From an uncultured Oscillospiraceae bacterium (lineage in GTDB: Bacteria > Bacillota > Clostridia > Oscillospirales > Ruminococcaceae): a stretch of 64,000 nucleotides of DNA. Where the stretch lies: contig CAKSPD010000003.1 in the NCBI GenBank assembly GCA_934481385.1, positions 89,443-153,442 of the forward strand, given 5' to 3'. Shown here one piece after another: positions 26,088 through 35,102 of the stretch. The notes beneath the pieces were generated by a model that was not told the origin of the DNA, ran no database searches, and saw only the letters and a program-made list of their open reading frames with translations. The first letter of the stretch is position 1. Every line of letters starts with the position of its first letter. Position numbers and translations under genes: made by a program.

Positions 26088-26115
26088 CTGACAGCCTGCC
26101 AAGACATAATATAAT
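26088..26115 (+). promoter_or_regulatory. putative promoter of the rnf operon
   Basis: CTGACA 26088-26093, 16-nt spacer, TATAAT 26110-26115, ending 30 nt before the rnfC start. The -10 box is consensus and the -35 box differs at one base. Confidence 0.6.
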
Positions 26116-26145
26116 TATTCTAATCTGCAAAGGAATGATATTTTT

Positions 26146-27426
26146 ATGAAAAAACTTAACAGCATAAAAGTTCCGCATAACAAAAATACTCAGAACTGTG
26201 CATCAGAAAAAATTCCGTTGCCCGTTTCAGTTAAAATTCCTATGTGTATGAATATGGGAAAACACTGCACTCCGATTGTAAAAATAAAAGATACTGTTGC
26301 AGTCGGACAGAAAATAGGTGATTGTGATGCTCCTTTTTCAGTTCCGATACATTCAGGTGTTTCAGGCACTGTAAAAGCCATATCTGATTATACTCTTATT
26401 GACGGAAGTTCATGCAAGGCTGTCGAAATTGAATGTGACGGACTTCAGACCATTTCTGATTCGGTTAAACCTCCTGTTATAAATAACAGGGAGGATTTTA
26501 TTAAAGCTGTAAGGGAAAGCGGTATGGTAGGTCTTGGCGGTGCAGGATTTCCTACACACATAAAACTTAACCCCAAAAATAAAATTGATGTTCTTCTTCT
26601 GAACGGTGCTGAATGTGAACCTTATATAACTTCAGATTACAGAACTATGATTGAACACCCTGATGAAATGCTTGACGGTATCAGGATTGTTGCAAAAATG
26701 CTTGATATTCCGAATGTTATAATCGGAATTGAAAACAATAAGCCTGAGGCTGTCCGTATTCTTGAAGAAAAAATTTCATCTGACGGAAATATTAAAGTTA
26801 TGTCTTTGCCCTCTCTCTATCCGCAGGGCGGTGAAAAGGTTCTGATTTACAACTGCACCGGAAAAATTGTTGAGGAGGGTAAGCTTCCTTCTGATTATGG
26901 TATCATTGTTATGAACGTTTCAACAGCGTATGCTCTTGATGTATACTTTAAAACAGGTATGCCCCTTGTCAGCCGTACTGTTACCGTTGACGGCGATACT
27001 GTCGGAAAGGCAGGAAATTATATCGTTCCTGTCGGAACTTCAATAGAATATATTCTCGATTATGCACAGTGTCAGAAAGACAAGATAAACAAGCTTATAA
27101 CGGGCGGTATGATGATGGGTATTACTGCATATGATTTGTCCCAGCCTGTTACAAAACAGAATAATGCTTTGCTTGCTATGAACAAAGTTGAAATTCCTGA
27201 GGAACTCCCATGCATAAGATGTGGAAGATGTATGCATGCCTGTCCTCTCGACCTTATGCCTATGGAACTTGACAAGGCTTACAGAAAACGTGATGCGGAA
27301 TCCCTTTTAAAATATAAAATAAATCTTTGTATGAACTGCGGGTGCTGTACTTATGTATGCCCCTCAAAAAGAAAGCTTGCTGAAACAAATCAGCTTGCAA
27401 AGGTATTCCTCAGAAATTTAAAATAG
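26146..27426 (+). CDS. rnfC: Rnf complex subunit RnfC
   Basis: A 426-residue peripheral subunit of the ferredoxin:NAD+ oxidoreductase. It carries the NADH/FMN site and two [4Fe-4S] clusters. The glycine-rich GMVGLGGAGFPTHIKL, near residue 125, is the nucleotide region. The cluster motifs CIRCGRCMHACP and CMNCGCCTYVCP lie at about 360-405. The N-terminal barrel (PLPVSVKIPMCMNMGKHC) is typical. The clade is the short RnfC without the proteobacterial C-terminal repeats. It is first of six genes in the order C-D-G-E-A-B. Confidence 0.95.
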   Translation: MKKLNSIKVPHNKNTQNCASEKIPLPVSVKIPMCMNMGKHCTPIVKIKDTVAVGQKIGDCDAPFSVPIHSGVSGTVKAISDYTLIDGSSCKAVEIECDGLQTISDSVKPPVINNREDFIKAVRESGMVGLGGAGFPTHIKLNPKNKIDVLLLNGAECEPYITSDYRTMIEHPDEMLDGIRIVAKMLDIPNVIIGIENNKPEAVRILEEKISSDGNIKVMSLPSLYPQGGEKVLIYNCTGKIVEEGKLPSDYGIIVMNVSTAYALDVYFKTGMPLVSRTVTVDGDTVGKAGNYIVPVGTSIEYILDYAQCQKDKINKLITGGMMMGITAYDLSQPVTKQNNALLAMNKVEIPEELPCIRCGRCMHACPLDLMPMELDKAYRKRDAESLLKYKINLCMNCGCCTYVCPSKRKLAETNQLAKVFLRNLK

Positions 27427-27435
27427 AAAGGTCGT

Positions 27436-28377
27436 ATGAAAATGTTTAAAGTAACGGCATCTCCGCATATAAGAGATAATATGACGACTCAGAAAATTAT
27501 GCTTTTTGTTATAATATCGCTTATACCTGCTCTTATAGGCGGATTTGTGACATTCGGATTCAGAGCTTTGGCTGTAACAGTTGTATGTGTTGCAAGCTGT
27601 ATGATTTTTGAGGCTCTTTCAAGAATTATTATGAAACGTTCTCAGACTGTTTCAGATTTGAGTGCATGTGTTACCGGTATTCTTCTTGCTATGAATCTTC
27701 CTGTAACCATTCCATTATGGCAGGCTGTTATTGGTAGCTTTGTTGCTGTTGTGATTGCAAAACAGCTTTTCGGCGGTCTTGGTCAGAATTTTGTAAATCC
27801 TGCCATATTTGCCCGTATTGTACTTATGCTTTCATTTACTGCTGATATGACTACATGGGTAATTCCTCGATACTGGAAGGAAAATTTTGATGATATTGCC
27901 ACTGTCACTTCTGCAACTCCTCTTGTAAGCAATAATGCGTCATACTGGGATTTATTTATAGGAAATACCGGTGGCTGTATCGGTGAAGTCTGTGCTGTCG
28001 GTCTTATAATCGGCGGATTGTTCCTGATATTTACGAAAATTATTTCCCCTGTGACTCCTGTTGCGTTTATAGGTACTGTTGCGGTAGCTGAACTTATTGC
28101 AGGAAATGACCCTTTATATCATATACTTTCAGGCGGACTTCTTCTCGGTGCTTTCTTTATGGCTACTGATTATGTTACAACTCCTCTCACTTCAACGGGA
28201 AAACTTATATTCGGAATCGGCTGTGGAATTATTACCTTTGTTATACGTCAGTTCGGCGGTTATCCGGAGGGTGTATCGTTTTCAATACTCCTTATGAATA
28301 TTATTACTCCTTATATTGATAACTTTACTGCTAAAAAAGCTCTCGGTGCTGTTTATGCTCGGAAGGAGGAAAAATAA
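27436..28377 (+). CDS. rnfD: Rnf complex subunit RnfD
   Basis: A 313-residue membrane subunit, homologous to NqrB, with about nine or ten helices. It binds FMN covalently; the motif around VTSATPLVSN (near residue 155) is the expected attachment region. It takes part in ion translocation. Two in-frame ATGs lie at 27436 and 27442. GAAAGG at 27426-27431 fits the second slightly better by spacing, so the true start may be six nt later. It follows rnfC by nine nt. Confidence 0.93.
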   Translation: MKMFKVTASPHIRDNMTTQKIMLFVIISLIPALIGGFVTFGFRALAVTVVCVASCMIFEALSRIIMKRSQTVSDLSACVTGILLAMNLPVTIPLWQAVIGSFVAVVIAKQLFGGLGQNFVNPAIFARIVLMLSFTADMTTWVIPRYWKENFDDIATVTSATPLVSNNASYWDLFIGNTGGCIGEVCAVGLIIGGLFLIFTKIISPVTPVAFIGTVAVAELIAGNDPLYHILSGGLLLGAFFMATDYVTTPLTSTGKLIFGIGCGIITFVIRQFGGYPEGVSFSILLMNIITPYIDNFTAKKALGAVYARKEEK

Positions 28378-28379
28378 TT

Positions 28380-28898
28380 ATGAAAAGTTTTACTCCGCCT
28401 CTTGTTCTTTCTGTTGTCTGTATTGCAGTAAGCGGACTCCTTGCTTTTGCAAATCAGCTTACTGCTCCTCGAATTGCAAAGGCTCAGGAAGAAAAATTAA
28501 GCAAGAGTCTTGTTGAAGTTTTCGGCGAGGCTGATTATAAAACGCTTGACAAATCATTTGAAAATGTAAATCAGGTTATTACTGATGAAAATAATCGTGC
28601 CGTTTTTGATATTACTGTTGACGGATATTCAAAAGACGGTATTGAGGCTCTTATAGGTATTGACAGTGAGGGAAAAGTATGCGGAATCGGTATAGTTTCC
28701 CTTAAAGAAACAACAGGTATAGGAACTCGCATACAGGCGAATGATTATATTGAAAAATTTATAGGCCTTGATAATGATGATTTCCCCGATGATACAATTA
28801 TTTCGGGTGCAACTTATTCTTCAAAGGGTATGAGAAATGCTGTTTCAATAGCTGTTTCAACATATTCACAGAATAAAGAGGTGATTTTCAGTGAGTAA
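28380..28898 (+). CDS. rnfG: Rnf complex subunit RnfG
   Basis: A 172-residue subunit with one N-terminal helix (about 5-25) and an FMN-binding domain outside the membrane. The flavinylation motif SGATYSSKGM near residues 140-149 contains the threonine that carries FMN. GIGIVSLKETTGIGTRI is the upstream conserved region. It overlaps rnfE by eight nt. It is within the normal size range for the clostridial form. Confidence 0.93.
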   Translation: MKSFTPPLVLSVVCIAVSGLLAFANQLTAPRIAKAQEEKLSKSLVEVFGEADYKTLDKSFENVNQVITDENNRAVFDITVDGYSKDGIEALIGIDSEGKVCGIGIVSLKETTGIGTRIQANDYIEKFIGLDNDDFPDDTIISGATYSSKGMRNAVSIAVSTYSQNKEVIFSE

Positions 28899-29550
28899 TT
28901 TTAAGGAATTTACTAAAGGACTTATAAAGCAGAATCCTGTTCTTGTAAGTCTGCTCGGAATGTGTCCTACACTTGCTGTAACAGGTCAGGCTGTAAACGG
29001 TCTGGGAATGGGACTTGCTACAACTTTTGTTCTTCTCTGTTCAAATATAATTATATCGCTTCTGAAAAATGTAATTCCGAAATCTGTCAAACTTCCATGC
29101 TATATTGTTATAATAGCCGGATTTGTTACTATTGTGGAATTTCTCCTCCATGGATTTATTCCAAGCTTATATGACAGTCTTGGCACATTCCTTTCTCTTA
29201 TTACTGTAAACTGTATCATACTGGGACGTGCTGAAATGTTTGCATCAAAAAACAAGCTCCTGCCCTCGATTATGGACGCTCTGGGAATGGGACTCGGATT
29301 TACTCTTGCACTTTTCCTTATGGGTTCTTTAAGAGAAATTTTCGGTTCCGGTTCATGGTTCGGTTTAGATATACCTTTTGATGTTACTCCTATGAATGTA
29401 TTCATAATGCCGGCAGGAGGATTTTTCGTTCTCGGCTGTATAATTGCATTTATAAACAAGCTTGCAAACAAAAAACCTCCTCAGAAGATTGGCTGTGAAA
29501 ATTGTCCTAATGCTTCTGCATGTCAGAATAAAGGAGAGTGTGAAAAATGA
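28891..29550 (+). CDS. rnfE: Rnf complex subunit RnfE with cysteine-rich C-terminal tail
   Basis: A 219-residue membrane subunit, NqrD-like, with six helices; it forms part of the ion channel with RnfA. The start is GTG 28891. The last 20 residues extend beyond the usual end with four cysteines spaced C-x2-C-x5-C-x5-C (CENCPNASACQNKGEC), which could bind metal or an iron-sulfur cluster. The tail follows a lysine/proline linker and its stop overlaps the rnfA start (ATGA). The core assignment is firm; the tail function is unknown. Confidence 0.92.
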   Translation: MSNFKEFTKGLIKQNPVLVSLLGMCPTLAVTGQAVNGLGMGLATTFVLLCSNIIISLLKNVIPKSVKLPCYIVIIAGFVTIVEFLLHGFIPSLYDSLGTFLSLITVNCIILGRAEMFASKNKLLPSIMDALGMGLGFTLALFLMGSLREIFGSGSWFGLDIPFDVTPMNVFIMPAGGFFVLGCIIAFINKLANKKPPQKIGCENCPNASACQNKGECEK

Positions 29551-30119
29551 GTTCAATTATTTCAATAATGATTTCCGCTGTGCTTACTGACAACTATGTT
29601 CTTTCACAATTCAAGGGAATATGTCCTTTTCTGGGCGTGTCAAAAAAGCTTTCTTCAAGTCTTGGAATGGGTATGGCTGTTATCTTTGTTATGACATGTG
29701 CCTCGATAGTTACTTATCCCGTTTATTCGCTTATCCTTGAACCTAATAATCTTGAATATTTGCGAACTGTTGCTTTTATTCTGATTATTGCATTATTTGT
29801 TCAGCTTGTGGAAATAATAATGAAAAAGGTTCTTCCTCCTCTTTATAAGGCTCTCGGTGTATATCTTCCTCTTATAACTACGAACTGTGCTGTGCTTGGT
29901 GTTACTCTCGCAAATATTGACAGCGGTTATACATTTCTTGAATCTGTTGTGAATGCCTTTTTTGTAGGAGTCGGATTTACTCTTGCTCTTATACTTTTTA
30001 CCGGAGTCCGTTCAAAGATTGAGGACTGTGATATTCCCGAAACTTTCAAGGGAGTTCCCGCAACGCTTATATCCGCTTCAATAGTATCCCTTAGCTTTAT
30101 GGCTTTTTCGGGACTCTGA
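29547..30119 (+). CDS. rnfA: Rnf complex subunit RnfA
   Basis: A 190-residue membrane subunit, NqrE-like, with six helices. The conserved half-motifs NYVLSQFKGICPFLG and TTNCAVLGV contain the cysteines that ligate a membrane-embedded iron-sulfur cluster together with RnfE. It overlaps rnfE by four nt and precedes rnfB by 23 nt. Confidence 0.95.
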   Translation: MSSIISIMISAVLTDNYVLSQFKGICPFLGVSKKLSSSLGMGMAVIFVMTCASIVTYPVYSLILEPNNLEYLRTVAFILIIALFVQLVEIIMKKVLPPLYKALGVYLPLITTNCAVLGVTLANIDSGYTFLESVVNAFFVGVGFTLALILFTGVRSKIEDCDIPETFKGVPATLISASIVSLSFMAFSGL

Positions 30120-30142
30120 TATTCTGACTGAGGTGATTTTCT

Positions 30143-30955
30143 GTGAATTATATTATTCCTGTTGCCGTTTTTGCCGTTCTTGGAGCTGTTTCCGGCATAC
30201 TTCTTACTGTTGTTTCAAAAATATTTGCTGTTAAGACTGATGACAGAATTGAAAGAATAAATGAATCCTTACCGCAGGCAAACTGCGGTGCATGCGGTTT
30301 TGCAGGCTGTGAAGATTATGCAAATGCAATTGTAAAGGATAATGTACCGACAAACCTTTGCAGACTTGGTGGTGCTGATGTTGTAAAAAAAGTATCTGAA
30401 ATTATGGGTACTGAGGCAGAAGTTCAGGAGGCTGTTGTTTCTGTTATGCACTGTAACGGAAACTGCAATGTTACTTCAAAGAAATTTGATTTTGAAGGTG
30501 TTGAAACCTGTGCCGGTGCAAGCAGATTTTACGGCGGTAACGGTTTATGCTCATATGGCTGTATAGGTCTGGGGGACTGTGTTAAAGTCTGTGAGGCTGA
30601 CTGTATATCAATTAAAAACGGCATTGCTGATGTTGAAGAATCAAAGTGCATTGCTTGCGGTAAATGTGTAAAAGTCTGTCCGCATGGTCTTTTCTCACTC
30701 CGTCCTGTATCAAAATTTGTTGATGTCAGATGTTCTTCTGAGGATAACGGAAAAACTACCCGTGCATTATGTCAGAACGGCTGTATTGCCTGTAAGATGT
30801 GCGAAAAGAAATGCCCTTATGATGCAATTCATGTTATCGGATTTCATGCTGTCACTGATTACAGCAAATGTACAAACTGCGGTGAATGTTATAAAATATG
30901 CCCTGCCGGTTCAATTACTATGTACGGCAGAAACAAAAAAGAGTCAGACGGTTAA
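30143..30955 (+). CDS. rnfB: Rnf complex subunit RnfB, ferredoxin-like electron entry
   Basis: A 270-residue polyferredoxin that accepts electrons from reduced ferredoxin. An N-terminal helix (about 4-24) is followed by a four-cysteine cluster domain (CGACGFAGCEDYA, then C about 74). Further [4Fe-4S] motifs are CIGLGDCVKVCEADC, CIACGKCVKVCP, CIACKMCEKKCP and CTNCGECYKICP. The start is GTG 30143 after GAGGTGA. It is the last rnf gene, and its stop lies in the loop of the terminator hairpin. Confidence 0.94.
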   Translation: MNYIIPVAVFAVLGAVSGILLTVVSKIFAVKTDDRIERINESLPQANCGACGFAGCEDYANAIVKDNVPTNLCRLGGADVVKKVSEIMGTEAEVQEAVVSVMHCNGNCNVTSKKFDFEGVETCAGASRFYGGNGLCSYGCIGLGDCVKVCEADCISIKNGIADVEESKCIACGKCVKVCPHGLFSLRPVSKFVDVRCSSEDNGKTTRALCQNGCIACKMCEKKCPYDAIHVIGFHAVTDYSKCTNCGECYKICPAGSITMYGRNKKESDG

Positions 30956-30971
30956 ACCGCCTGACTCTTTT
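30937..30971. terminator. bidirectional terminator after rnfB
   Basis: The stem GAGTCAG-CGG / CCG-CTGACTC (30941-30951 with 30957-30967, one mismatch) is flanked by A and T runs. It covers the rnfB stop codon and also faces the minus-strand permease gene at 31003. Confidence 0.85.
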
Positions 30972-31002
30972 GTTATTATATTTCTTTTGTTCTCTTTCTT
31001 TA

Positions 31003-31761
31003 TTATTCAAGATTGAGATTTCTTGTCATTATCATATTTGTAAGGAAGAAGAATGCTACTGATACTATTGCAAAATATCCTGCGTAAATGAGAGCTGCTG
31101 ATGTTGCAGAAGTCAGTCCCAGTTCAATTGCAATATTCATTATCAGTGATGTTATTATGTTGTTTACTATAATTGCTCCGATTACTATTAATGCATTTAT
31201 TAAACTTTTTCCCTTTGGTATGGAATTTGTTATTGATACACAGAGATAGCAGAGGAATATCAATGCACAGTATGCTGTTGCAGATGTAAGGAACATTGAA
31301 AATGCCTGAACAGGATAATGAATACAGACATAGAACAGTTGATTTATTGCTTTGAAGATTTCTGATATTTCCTCTACTCCGAGAAATGCTATTGAAATGC
31401 TTGCTCCGTCTATTATAACTGCTACTATCCATGTTACAAGTCCTGAAACAAATTTTGTTATTATATGATAATATGACGGTACGGGGAGAGTATGCATCAG
31501 GTATCCTTCATCGCCGAAAAGATTTTTCTGAAATCTTGAAACACTGATGAAAAGTGCAAAGAAATTAAGTCCGACAAGTCCAATCATAAATGCAGAGGTT
31601 ATAAATACAAATGACATCATAAACGATATTGAATCTTCAAGCTGATTTTGAAATAATGTCATTACTCTGACTATTACTGCTACAATTAAAAATATTATTC
31701 CGATAATTGAAAATTTATTGAGCATTGCCTTTAATTCGTGCTTTATTAATTTTCCTAACAT
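31003..31761 (-). CDS. ABC-2 family transporter permease
   Basis: A 252-residue integral membrane protein with six hydrophobic segments (about 18-40, 48-75, 105-130, 150-178, 185-210 and 220-243). It is preceded in overlap by an ATPase gene. The pair with a GntR regulator resembles YtrA/YtrBC-type systems that respond to cell-wall antibiotics. The family is inferred from topology and context, and the cargo is unknown. Confidence 0.8.
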   Translation of the reverse strand: MLGKLIKHELKAMLNKFSIIGIIFLIVAVIVRVMTLFQNQLEDSISFMMSFVFITSAFMIGLVGLNFFALFISVSRFQKNLFGDEGYLMHTLPVPSYYHIITKFVSGLVTWIVAVIIDGASISIAFLGVEEISEIFKAINQLFYVCIHYPVQAFSMFLTSATAYCALIFLCYLCVSITNSIPKGKSLINALIVIGAIIVNNIITSLIMNIAIELGLTSATSAALIYAGYFAIVSVAFFFLTNMIMTRNLNLE

Positions 31762-32453
31762 CTGAATACCTCCCTGAAAAGCTGGTCTATTGACATATTT
31801 TTCTGTTCTCTTATATCGTCTGCTGAGCCATGTATTCTTAAATTTCCGTACTGAATCATTACTACATCATCAAGAATTTTTTCTATATCCTGAATAAGAT
31901 GTGTTGAAATTATTACAGATGCTTCCGGATTGTAGTTTGTGAGAATTGTATCCATTATATAATCTCTTGCAGCAGGGTCAACGCCGGCTATCGGTTCATC
32001 AAGAAGATATAATTTTGCGTTTCGGCTCATAACAAGTATAAGCTGTACTTTTTCTTTTGTACCTTTTGACATCGTTTTTATTTTGTCTTTTGCATTGATA
32101 TTGAGTCTTTTTAGCATATCATATGCAAGTTCCTTACGGAAATCCTTATAGAAATCACAGAAAAAGTCAATTATATTTTCTACTGTCATCCATAACGGAA
32201 TATAATTTCTTTCAGGAAGATATGATACAACTGATTTTGTTTCAACTCCGACTTCTTTTCCGTCTATGATTATTTTTCCGCTTGTTGGTTTCAGAAGTCC
32301 GCATGCAAGTTTTATAAGTGTTGTTTTTCCGCTTCCGTTAGGCCCTAAAAGTCCTATAATTTTACCGCTTTCAAGTGAGAGGTCAAGACTTTTCAGTGCA
32401 GGTTTATTTCCGTAATTTTTGCAAAGCCCCTCACATCTTAAAATTTCACTCAT
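31755..32453 (-). CDS. ABC transporter ATP-binding protein (YtrB/EcsA-like)
   Basis: A 232-residue ATPase. Walker A is GLLGPNGSGKTT near residue 35 and Walker B is LYLLDEPIAGVDP near 155. The switch histidine is in ISTHLIQD. The signature is degenerate (MSKGTKEKV), as often seen in this subclass. It overlaps the permease start by seven nt and lies 19 nt after the GntR gene, so the three form one operon. Confidence 0.9.
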   Translation of the reverse strand: MSEILRCEGLCKNYGNKPALKSLDLSLESGKIIGLLGPNGSGKTTLIKLACGLLKPTSGKIIIDGKEVGVETKSVVSYLPERNYIPLWMTVENIIDFFCDFYKDFRKELAYDMLKRLNINAKDKIKTMSKGTKEKVQLILVMSRNAKLYLLDEPIAGVDPAARDYIMDTILTNYNPEASVIISTHLIQDIEKILDDVVMIQYGNLRIHGSADDIREQKNMSIDQLFREVFRC

Positions 32454-32472
32454 AGAATAAAGTTTCCTTTCT

Positions 32473-32835
32473 TTACATATTATGAACTGTATTTGAAATT
32501 ATTGTGAGAATTTCATCTTTTGTAAATCCAAGCTTAATCATCTTATTTATAAAGATTTCGCTTTCTGTTCTGGCTGTATCTGATTTTAATTCAGATATTA
32601 TATTTTCGTCATTGGTAATATATTTTCCGGAAGTTCGCATTGAAAATATAAGACCCTGACGTTCAGTTTCATAAAGAGCTTTCTGCATTGTATTCGGGTT
32701 TACCCTTGCTTCTTCGGCAAGCTCTCTTACTGACGGTATTCGCTGACCTGCCTGATATGCACCGGATATAATCCTTGCTTTTATTTCGTCCATAATCTGA
32801 ACATAGACAGGTTTTTCATTGTTGAATTCCCACAT
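32473..32835 (-). CDS. GntR-family regulator, YtrA subfamily
   Basis: A 120-residue repressor-type protein. Residues 8-76 are the winged helix (PVYVQIMDEIKARIISGAY; SVRELAEEARVNPNTMQKAL). A short helical C-terminal part (about 45 residues) lacks a ligand domain, which defines the YtrA subfamily. It lies first in the operon with the ABC genes. A near-perfect palindrome overlaps the transcription start, which suggests autoregulation. The effector is unknown. Confidence 0.9.
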   Translation of the reverse strand: MWEFNNEKPVYVQIMDEIKARIISGAYQAGQRIPSVRELAEEARVNPNTMQKALYETERQGLIFSMRTSGKYITNDENIISELKSDTARTESEIFINKMIKLGFTKDEILTIISNTVHNM

Positions 32836-32894
32836 CTTTTATTACTCCTTTCTTTGTTTGCTTTATTTTTCCGGAATTTAACTAATTTGAATTA

Positions 32895-32916
32895 TTGTAT
32901 TAATCGATTAGTACAA
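32895..32916 (-). promoter_or_regulatory. 22-bp palindromic operator for the GntR/YtrA regulator
   Basis: TTGTA-N12-TACAA with 20 of 22 positions symmetric, centred at 32905/32906. It lies just after the -10 box on the minus strand. GTA...TAC ends are typical of YtrA-type operators. Confidence 0.7.
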
Positions 32917-32920
32917 TAGA

Positions 32921-32949
32921 ATAATAGCACAATTTTTCTCTTTTGTCAA
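32921..32949 (-). promoter_or_regulatory. sigma-A promoter of the GntR-ABC operon
   Basis: On the minus strand, TTGACA (32949-32944) and TATTAT (32926-32921) are separated by 17 nt, adjoining the palindromic operator. Confidence 0.85.
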
Positions 32950-33221
32950 GAGCTTTTTGAAAATTTTTTTTGAAAATTGAAAAACTGCGATTGAAAATCG
33001 CAGTCTGTCAATAAAGGAATTACAAATTTCACAAATTTTATTTTATATAATTATATCATATTTTGTCTTTTTTGTCAAGTAATGATTAAATATAAATTGG
33101 AAATTTGTCGTATTTTACAAGAAATGATATTTTTTATTGTGTATTATTTATATCCTGAGCTTTGTATAATTTATTGTTTTTGTGCAGGTTTGAAAGATAT
33201 TGCTTTTTTTAAAAAATACCC
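32950..33221. other. AT-rich intergenic stretch with one hairpin
   Basis: No gene is visible between the GntR promoter and the ylxM promoter. The only structure I see is ACTGCGATT / AATCGCAGT (32984-32992, 32996-33004), a 9-bp stem with a 3-nt loop and no clear T run on the plus strand. Confidence 0.6.
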
Positions 33222-33250
33222 TTGACATTTCAGATTATTTGTTATATAAT
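33222..33250 (+). promoter_or_regulatory. sigma-A promoter of ylxM-ffh-rpsP-khpA
   Basis: TTGACA 33222-33227, 17-nt spacer, TATAAT 33245-33250. A 7-bp hairpin GTAAAGC-N6-GCTTTAC (33253-33272) lies at the transcript start and ends against the GGGGAG ribosome site (33273-33278). Confidence 0.9.
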
Positions 33251-33289
33251 ATGTAAAGCAGTTACGCTTTACGGGGAGTTGTTTCTTTT

Positions 33290-33625
33290 ATGGCTAAGGA
33301 ATTAAAATTCGTTATTCTTCTTGACTGTTACGGTGAGCTTCTTACCGATAAACAGCGTGACTATATGGAGCTTTATTATTGTGAGGATTTATCTCTTTCA
33401 GAGATTTCTGAGCCTCAGGGTATTACCCGTCAGGCTGTGCGTGATGTTATAAAGCGTTCTGAACAGATTCTTCTCGAAACTGAAAAAAAACTCGGACTTG
33501 CTCAGAAAATTTCTGCTGTCCGTCAATGTCTTGAAAATCTGAAATCCGTTTCTGCTGAATGTTCTGACAAACAGATTTCATCAGCTATGAATCACTATAT
33601 TGATAAGTGTTTTGAACTTATATAA
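33290..33625 (+). CDS. ylxM: YlxM, signal recognition particle operon HTH protein
   Basis: A 111-residue DNA-binding-like protein (UPF0122) with a sigma-70 region-4-like helix-turn-helix: LSLSEISEPQGITRQAVRDV at about 45-64. The family is encoded next to ffh in Firmicutes and is thought to aid SRP function. Here it lies 27 nt before ffh. The leading residues include LDCYGELLTDKQRDYMELYY, the family hallmark. Confidence 0.9.
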   Translation: MAKELKFVILLDCYGELLTDKQRDYMELYYCEDLSLSEISEPQGITRQAVRDVIKRSEQILLETEKKLGLAQKISAVRQCLENLKSVSAECSDKQISSAMNHYIDKCFELI

Positions 33626-33652
33626 TTACTATAATGATAGGGAGATGTAACT

Positions 33653-35041
33653 GTGGCTTTTGAAGGTCTTTCTGAAAAACTTAATAATGTATTTAAAAAA
33701 CTGCGTTCCAGAGGAAAGCTCTCTGAAAACGATGTAAAGGAAGCTATGCGTGAAGTCAGACTTGCTCTCCTTGAAGCCGATGTAAGCTATAAGGTCGTAA
33801 AGGATTTTGTTGCAAAGGTTACGGAACGTGCAGTCGGTGAGGACGTTCTCGCAAGTCTTACTCCTGCTCAGATGGTTATTAAAATCGTTAATGAGGAACT
33901 CTGTTCCCTTATGGGAAACAGCAATGCAAGAATAAATCTTGCTTCAAAACCTCCTACGGTTATTATGATGTGCGGTCTTCAGGGTTCAGGTAAAACTACT
34001 CATGCCGCTAAACTTGCAAAACTCCTTAAAAAAGAAGGTCACAGACCTCTGCTTGCTGCCTGCGATATTTACAGGCCTGCTGCTATAAATCAGCTTCAGG
34101 TTGTCGGTGAAAAGGCTCAGGTAAAAGTCTTTGAAATGGGTCAGATTAGTCCTGTTATTATCGCTAAGCAGGCTCTCAGATATGCTAAGGATTACGGCAA
34201 TGACATTGTTATTCTTGATACTGCCGGACGACTTCATATCGATACTGAACTTATGAATGAGCTTAAAGAAATTAAAGAAGAAACCAATCCTTCTGAAATT
34301 ATGCTCGTTGTTGATGCTATGACAGGTCAGGACGCTGTTAATGTTGCAAAGGCTTTTGATGAGGCTATCGGTATTACAAGCGTTCTTATGTCTAAACTTG
34401 ATTCTGATACAAGGGGCGGTGCTGCACTTTCAGTTCTTGCAGTTACCGGCAAGCCTATAAAATATGTCGGTATGGGCGAAAAACTTGATGATTTTGAACA
34501 GTTCCACCCTGAAAGAATGGCATCAAGAATTCTCGGTATGGGCGATATGCTCACCCTTATCGAAAAAGCTGAAAACGTTATGTCAAAGAATGATGCCGAA
34601 AAGCTTACAAAAAAGCTCAAGGAAAATAAATTCGACATGGACGACCTTCTTGAACAGCTTAAACAAATAAAGCGTCTTGGTTCTGTAAAATCCATTATTT
34701 CTATGCTTCCGGGCATCGGCGACAAACTCAAGGACGCTGATATTGATGAACGTCAGTTCAACCGCATTGAAGCTATTATTACTTCTATGACAAAGGCTGA
34801 ACGTGCTAAGCCTTCAATTATAAATCCGTCAAGAAAAAGACGTATTGCTAAAGGTTCAGGAACTAAGGTTGAGGACGTTAACAGACTTATAAAACAGTTT
34901 GAACAGATGCAACAGGTTATGAAACAGTTTACCGGAAGCAAGGGCAAAATGATGCAGAGAAAGGCAAGAAAACAGCTTGCAGGTATGAACTTTGACAAGC
35001 TTGCAGGAAAGGGCGGAGGAAATCTCCCGCCGATAGTTTGA
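33653..35041 (+). CDS. ffh: signal recognition particle protein Ffh
   Basis: A 462-residue GTPase that binds signal sequences and 4.5S RNA and delivers ribosomes to the membrane. It has an N domain (1-90) and a G domain with GLQGSGKT at 108-115, DTAGRLHID and SKLDSDTRGG. The methionine-rich M domain is from about 325, with SGTKVEDVNRLIKQFEQM for RNA binding. The start is GTG 33653 after GGGAGATG. The length is normal. Confidence 0.97.
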   Translation: MAFEGLSEKLNNVFKKLRSRGKLSENDVKEAMREVRLALLEADVSYKVVKDFVAKVTERAVGEDVLASLTPAQMVIKIVNEELCSLMGNSNARINLASKPPTVIMMCGLQGSGKTTHAAKLAKLLKKEGHRPLLAACDIYRPAAINQLQVVGEKAQVKVFEMGQISPVIIAKQALRYAKDYGNDIVILDTAGRLHIDTELMNELKEIKEETNPSEIMLVVDAMTGQDAVNVAKAFDEAIGITSVLMSKLDSDTRGGAALSVLAVTGKPIKYVGMGEKLDDFEQFHPERMASRILGMGDMLTLIEKAENVMSKNDAEKLTKKLKENKFDMDDLLEQLKQIKRLGSVKSIISMLPGIGDKLKDADIDERQFNRIEAIITSMTKAERAKPSIINPSRKRRIAKGSGTKVEDVNRLIKQFEQMQQVMKQFTGSKGKMMQRKARKQLAGMNFDKLAGKGGGNLPPIV

Positions 35042-35102
35042 TTCACTGCGGTAAATTCCGCTTTGATATACATTTATATTTATTTTACGGAGGTGAATTA
35101 CA

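Noticed and set aside
32984..33004. Nine-bp hairpin as a terminator
   Set aside because: No gene ends here on either strand, and there is no T run on the plus strand.
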